A stretch of DNA of 7,720 bases from Cohaesibacteraceae bacterium (lineage in GTDB: Bacteria > Pseudomonadota > Alphaproteobacteria > Rhizobiales > Cohaesibacteraceae), in contig JAESRR010000162.1 in NCBI GenBank assembly GCA_016764535.1, positions 24,659 through 32,378 on the forward strand, in the 5' to 3' direction. Within the stretch, counting starts at the first letter, position 1, and every line of letters starts with the position of its first letter. The position numbers were made by a program, and so were the translations under genes. The notes under the pieces were generated by a model that had not been told where the DNA came from, ran no database searches, and was given only the letters and a program-made list of their open reading frames with translations. Below, in pieces: positions 6,738 to 7,720 of this stretch.

Positions 6738-7262
6738 TCAGGAAACGCTAGCCGAGGTTTGAAGAGAATACAATCGTACTTCCTCATCGTCATGGGGCAA
6801 ATTGATCATTTTCTCAAAACTAAAGCCAAGGTGTTCAAGAAGACCAATTGAGGCTCCATTGTCTTCTGCAGTTATTGCAATCAGGCGATCGATTTCCAAC
6901 TTCTCCCGGGCTAGTTTAACAGTGGCTGCGGCTGCTTCTCTGGCATATCCCCTGCCCCAGAATGCCGACATGAAACCGTAGCCCAGATCGATTCCTTCAA
7001 GCCCTTCCCTGTCCACAAGCCCGCAAATACCAAGCGGCTCAAGACCGGGCTTTCCGCATACCAGATAGAGACCAAATCCCTTTGTCTCATAACTGGTTAT
7101 GTACGCCTTGTTTACATAGGCCGTTGCATCCTCAACCGTACGCACGCCCCGATCGCCAATATTTTTCAAATAGGCCGGTTCATTCATCAAATCTCGAATG
7201 AACGCAGCATCGGACTGTAATACCTGCCGTAAAATCAGGCGTTCCGTCTCAAGAATAACCAA
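6738..7262 (-). CDS. GNAT family N-acetyltransferase (RimJ/RimL-like)
   Basis: A cytoplasmic acetyl-CoA-dependent acetyltransferase of 174 residues from TTG 7262. The N-terminus VILETERLILRQ is the classic start of the RimJ/RimL-like group. The acetyl-CoA pyrophosphate loop is in LGYGFMSAFWGRGYAREA (about 93-110), with GRGYA corresponding to the Q/RxxGxG/A motif. AEDNGASIGLLEHLGFSFE (about 132-150) is the usual second signature (xxNxxSxxxxExxGF). The substrate may be a ribosomal protein N-terminus, an amino acid or a small molecule; sequence alone does not tell. The open frame extends to TTG 7325, but the extra 21 residues are not family-like and GGAG stands six bases before TTG 7262. It lies 85 bases downstream of the ArsC-like gene and 102 bases upstream of the MATE gene, on the same strand. 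Confidence 0.9.
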   Translation of the reverse strand: MVILETERLILRQVLQSDAAFIRDLMNEPAYLKNIGDRGVRTVEDATAYVNKAYITSYETKGFGLYLVCGKPGLEPLGICGLVDREGLEGIDLGYGFMSAFWGRGYAREAAAATVKLAREKLEIDRLIAITAEDNGASIGLLEHLGFSFEKMINLPHDDEEVRLYSLQTSASVS

Positions 7263-7268
7263 GAAATG

Positions 7269-7272
7269 CTCC
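7269..7272 (-). promoter_or_regulatory. Ribosome binding site deciding the GNAT start
   Basis: GGAG on the minus strand, six bases before TTG 7260-7262. This start places the conserved ETERL segment right at the N-terminus, as in related proteins. Confidence 0.5.
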
Positions 7273-7331
7273 GTTCCCGGGAAAGGCAAGACATCCAGAT
7301 ACACACACCCCAACACAATCAGCAAGCAGAA

Positions 7332-7359
7332 ATTGGGTAGTAATTAACTACTTCCCAAT
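7332..7359 (-). terminator. Hairpin overlapping the stop of the ArsC-like gene, possible weak terminator
   Basis: Read on the minus strand: ATTGGG, AAG, TAGT, five bases, ACTA, CCCAAT. This gives a 6-bp stem, a three-base bulge, a 4-bp stem and a five-base loop. The stop codon TAG (7348-7350) is inside it. It is followed by TTTCTGCTT, a poor U-tract, so termination would be partial at best. It may instead protect the 3' end of an upstream transcript or reduce expression of the GNAT gene. Confidence 0.4.
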
Positions 7360-7677
7360 GACCGCCTGCACTTCCGGTGTCCATCCAATATGCTGTTCGT
7401 ACCCGGTATCAATTACCGGTCGTTTCATCAGGGAAGGATATTTTTGCAAAAGTTTGACGGGATCTCCGGCACGCTCGGTCCCGGAGAGAGATCTCCAGGT
7501 GGTTGATCGACGGTTGAGCAGTACTTTTTCGCTGAAACGGGAAAGAAAAACGTCCAGTGTTTCTGTGTCGAGAGGTGTATCCCGAACATCGACAAATTCA
7601 ACTTCACGACCAGATTGTTCAATCGACTTTCGAGCTTTTCGACAAGTATCACAATTCTTCAAACCGTATAGTTTCAT
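7348..7677 (-). CDS. ArsC/Spx/YffB-like thioredoxin-fold protein
   Basis: A cytoplasmic protein of 109 residues from ATG 7675-7677. It has the ArsC-family thioredoxin fold: MKLYGLKNCDTCRKARKSIE (1-20) with a Cys9-x-x-Cys12 motif, LLNRRSTTWR (53-62), and KRP (85-87) at the conserved cis-proline position. The layout follows E. coli YffB rather than arsenate reductase; YffB reads NCDTIKKA, lacking the second Cys, so this protein resembles Spx or MgsR in keeping CxxC. A thiol-redox role is likely, but real arsenate reductase or RNA polymerase-binding (Spx) activity is not supported by anything else here. No ars genes are nearby. Only a weak purine stretch precedes the ATG. The 43 bases to the right edge hold nothing I can identify. 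Confidence 0.92.
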   Translation of the reverse strand: MKLYGLKNCDTCRKARKSIEQSGREVEFVDVRDTPLDTETLDVFLSRFSEKVLLNRRSTTWRSLSGTERAGDPVKLLQKYPSLMKRPVIDTGYEQHIGWTPEVQAVIGK

Positions 7678-7720
7678 TACTTATTCTGCCTGTTTTCCGG
7701 CCAAGTTGTATTTGCCTCTA

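Noticed and set aside
7348..7677. Arsenate resistance function.
   Set aside because: The ArsC fold is present, but no arsR, arsB or acr3 gene is in view and the sequence pattern is closer to YffB/Spx.

Overview
The window looks like ordinary chromosomal DNA from a Gram-negative bacterium, most likely an alphaproteobacterium. The inference rests on the CysD sequence (the [11 protein letters not shown] stretch, typical of alphaproteobacterial CysD), an inner-membrane polysaccharide co-polymerase of the Wzz/ExoP type, a SLC13-type permease with TrkA-C inserts, and middling GC content by eye. Genus cannot be read from the sequence. No tRNA, rRNA, CRISPR array, insertion sequence or phage gene was seen. 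Seven protein genes fill nearly all of the window.

Layout. Left part, minus strand: the first ~166 codons of cysD (1-500, running off the left edge), preceded by a 257-base gap with a -10-like box and a dyad. Upstream of that gap is a large gene (758-2845) for a polysaccharide chain-length regulator fused to a domain of the bacterial tyrosine kinase (BY-kinase) family. Centre, plus strand: a small DUF4440/SnoaL-like protein (3018-3377), then a SLC13-family permease with two TrkA-C domains (3480-5255). Right part, minus strand: an ArsC/Spx-like thioredoxin-fold protein (7348-7677), a GNAT acetyltransferase (6738-7262) and a MATE efflux transporter (5262-6635), whose end converges on the permease with six bases between stop codons.

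How the genes may work together. CysD is the small subunit of ATP sulfurylase and starts sulfate activation to APS/PAPS. SLC13-family permeases often sit near cysD/cysN genes and are candidate sulfate importers. A polysaccharide co-polymerase lying between them raises the possibility, unproven here, that activated sulfate is used partly for sulfated surface polysaccharide as well as for cysteine synthesis. The right-hand trio reads as a loosely spaced same-strand group with no obvious shared pathway.

The most unusual thing seen is in the polysaccharide co-polymerase. Its C-terminal domain keeps the BY-kinase fold signature but has lost the P-loop GK(S/T), changed the Walker A' second aspartate, and has no tyrosine anywhere in its last 252 residues, so it looks like a pseudokinase. 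Several starts are non-ATG and were chosen from Shine-Dalgarno spacing. No clearly new multi-gene system was found.
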